Assembly (NCBI GenBank): GCA_027030435.1
Contig: JALVEX010000153.1
Span: 1 to 34,691 of the forward strand
Length of the DNA stretch: 34,691 nucleotides
Direction of reading: 5' to 3'
From: Paracoccaceae bacterium
GTDB taxonomy: Bacteria > Pseudomonadota > Alphaproteobacteria > Rhodobacterales > Rhodobacteraceae
In this document: in pieces, positions 33,339 to 34,691 of the stretch
Position numbering within the stretch: position 1 is the stretch's first letter
Layout: each line of letters starts with the position of its first letter
Position numbers and translations under genes: made by a program
Notes under the pieces: model-generated
What the model was told of the DNA's origin: nothing
Database searches by the model: none
The model's input: the letters and a program-made list of their open reading frames with translations, nothing else

Positions 33339-34691
33339 CTCCAGAACCTCCCCCAGCGCGCCTCGAGATCGGGGCGGTGGGTATCCCGGACGCGCTCGTA
33401 GAGGCGGCCGCCCACCTCGAGCTGAGCGCCGCCGTCACGCGTGAGCGAACGCAGGGTGATATCGCTGCTGGCGCGCGAGGGCTGCCCTGTCAAAGCGCTG
33501 AAGGGGATGGTGAGGGTGATGCCCTTGTCAAACGATCCCTCACCGAAATCGGCGGCGGAAACGTTGGTAAAGGTGGCATAGGCCCCGATCTTCCAGCCAT
33601 TGGCAAATTCACGATTGAGCGAGATCGTGGTGCCCCAGTCGCCGGCCAGGTAACGGCCCACATCGACCTGCCCGTGGAAACCGTTGCCGAAGGCGTAATA
33701 GGCCGAGAGTTTGCCCATCGCGATATCGTAATCCTGAAAGCCGAAGCCCTGATCGAAATCGCGCTGCTTCACGTAATTGATCTCGGCCCCGAGGGCGAGG
33801 CGGCTGTCAACCGGCTTCCACAAAAGTTCGCCCGAAATGCCGCCATACATTTCTTCAAGATAGCCCACGGTGACACGGCTGTAGAGATTGCGCCCCGGCC
33901 GGGCATACCATGCGAGGGTGAGGTTCTCGAGCGCCGGATCGCCCTGTTTGTCATAAAGGGCGAAATCGGAGCGCACATGCGGCAGCGTGCTGTCGGATAC
34001 GCGGGTGGTGCTGTCGAGATTGCCGACGAGCTTCTTGCGAACGGAGCCTGCAAGCTCGAGCCCCGGCGCAAGCCGGTAGCGTGCCCTGGCGCGCAGGCCG
34101 AGATCGGCGCGAAGGGGGCTGTCGGGATCGAATATGCTTGCCCGCAGATATGGCGAGACGGACCAGGTGAGCCTCGGCGGGATGCCCGGCGTCGGGCGAA
34201 GCGCTGGATCGTCGGGGCCGGCGGCATCCTCGATGCGCGCGCGTGAAAGGATAGCCGTGGCCGGAGCATGCTCGAGCGCCTCGATATCGCGGCGCGCAAG
34301 CGTTACGCGGCTTGCAGGCACACCGCTGCGCAGGCTGGTAATGGTGATGGTTTCCACGCTTTCGGGCAGGGCACGCGTGAGCACACGCACGGTCCGCCCG
34401 ATGGCCTCGGGTTCGGCCATGTAGCGGGTATTCTCGATCCTCACTTCGGCGGTTCGGGGGTGGAGCGCCATAGCGGAAAGAAGAATCCCTTCCCTAGCCA
34501 GCGCTTCGGCTGCCGCCTGCTGGATCCCGGCTTTGGTGGAATTATCCTGCACCCATTGCGTATCCCAGCCGAGCGCGGATGCGCTGGCGCGCGGCTTCAC
34601 CGGCAGCGGCGCCGGCTCGTTACCGCTTGGGGCCGAGGATATGCGCGGATTGATCGCGAAAGAAAGCGAAGCGCCGATTTCATTGCCGTAG
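33335..34691 (-). CDS. YjbH/GfcD-family outer-membrane beta-barrel protein (partial, 5' end outside window)
   Basis: 451 residues are visible and the frame is open to the right edge, so the N-terminus is missing; the family (E. coli YjbH, about 700 residues) is much longer. The visible part begins YGNEIGASLSFAINPR, typical of barrel strands, then has a more globular section, and then many alternating aromatic/polar strands (LTWSVSPYLRASIFDPD, GYLEEMYGGISGELLWKP, GKLSAYYAFGNGFHGQVDVG), ending in Trp-Arg-Phe-Trp-Arg. It is expected to be a pore or scaffold for polysaccharide export. The GTG at 34600 is not the true start because similarity continues before it. Coupled to yjbF. Confidence 0.87.
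   Translation of the reverse strand, partial: YGNEIGASLSFAINPRISSAPSGNEPAPLPVKPRASASALGWDTQWVQDNSTKAGIQQAAAEALAREGILLSAMALHPRTAEVRIENTRYMAEPEAIGRTVRVLTRALPESVETITITSLRSGVPASRVTLARRDIEALEHAPATAILSRARIEDAAGPDDPALRPTPGIPPRLTWSVSPYLRASIFDPDSPLRADLGLRARARYRLAPGLELAGSVRKKLVGNLDSTTRVSDSTLPHVRSDFALYDKQGDPALENLTLAWYARPGRNLYSRVTVGYLEEMYGGISGELLWKPVDSRLALGAEINYVKQRDFDQGFGFQDYDIAMGKLSAYYAFGNGFHGQVDVGRYLAGDWGTTISLNREFANGWKIGAYATFTNVSAADFGEGSFDKGITLTIPFSALTGQPSRASSDITLRSLTRDGGAQLEVGGRLYERVRDTHRPDLEARWGRFWR

Overview
This window is GC-rich, chromosomal core DNA from an alphaproteobacterium, most likely a member of the Rhodobacterales (Rhodobacter/Roseobacter group). That placement rests on gene content and order recalled from that group: rpsT next to dnaA-dnaN-recF-gyrB, ubiE-ubiB beside fpg and an enoyl-CoA hydratase, a 184-residue RegA/PrrA response regulator close to ahcY, and a YjbF/YjbH polysaccharide pair. 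I see no transposase, integrase, phage gene, CRISPR array, tRNA or rRNA. Almost all of the window is coding and genes are tightly packed, with many ATGA/GTGA-type overlaps.

Layout. (1) 105-4483, minus strand: ubiE, ubiB and a FadH-type 2,4-dienoyl-CoA reductase, divergent from fpg (mutM) and an enoyl-CoA hydratase on the plus strand. (2) 6345-13371, plus strand: rpsT with a clear promoter and terminator, a 438-nt non-coding leader, then dnaA, dnaN, recF and gyrB, the replication cluster. (3) 13447-16981, minus strand: pnp, rpsO and a two-gene unit of poorly known proteins (DUF1643 and DUF5665 types). (4) 17080-22717: methionine aminopeptidase (plus) facing rsmD and a ferredoxin-reductase-type flavoprotein (minus), a Prx5-type peroxiredoxin (plus), and a RidA / glycerophosphodiesterase / acyltransferase unit (minus). 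(5) 22791-25855, minus strand: a type I secretion pair (membrane fusion protein and ABC exporter) without a visible substrate or outer-membrane channel.

(6) 26038-30578: mlaA-mlaC (phospholipid asymmetry), then regA under its own strong promoter-like sequence, a translationally coupled small lipoprotein, an HD phosphohydrolase (minus) and ahcY (plus). RegB, SenC and HvrA, which sit with RegA in Rhodobacter, are absent here. (7) 30832-34691: a monotopic sugar-phosphate transferase with a structured leader, an NAD-dependent sugar epimerase, and on the minus strand YjbF and a YjbH gene that runs off the right end. Together these look like the edge of an exopolysaccharide locus.

I did not find a convincing undescribed multi-gene system. 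The points most worth a second look are small-scale: the hairpin plus conserved-tail element after the RegA-coupled lipoprotein gene, the attenuator-like leader of the sugar transferase, the RegA neighbourhood with its coupled lipoprotein, the structured dnaA leader that lacks recognisable DnaA boxes, and the DUF1643-DUF5665 overlap pair. All functional calls come from reading the sequence and memory of protein families; no database search was run.
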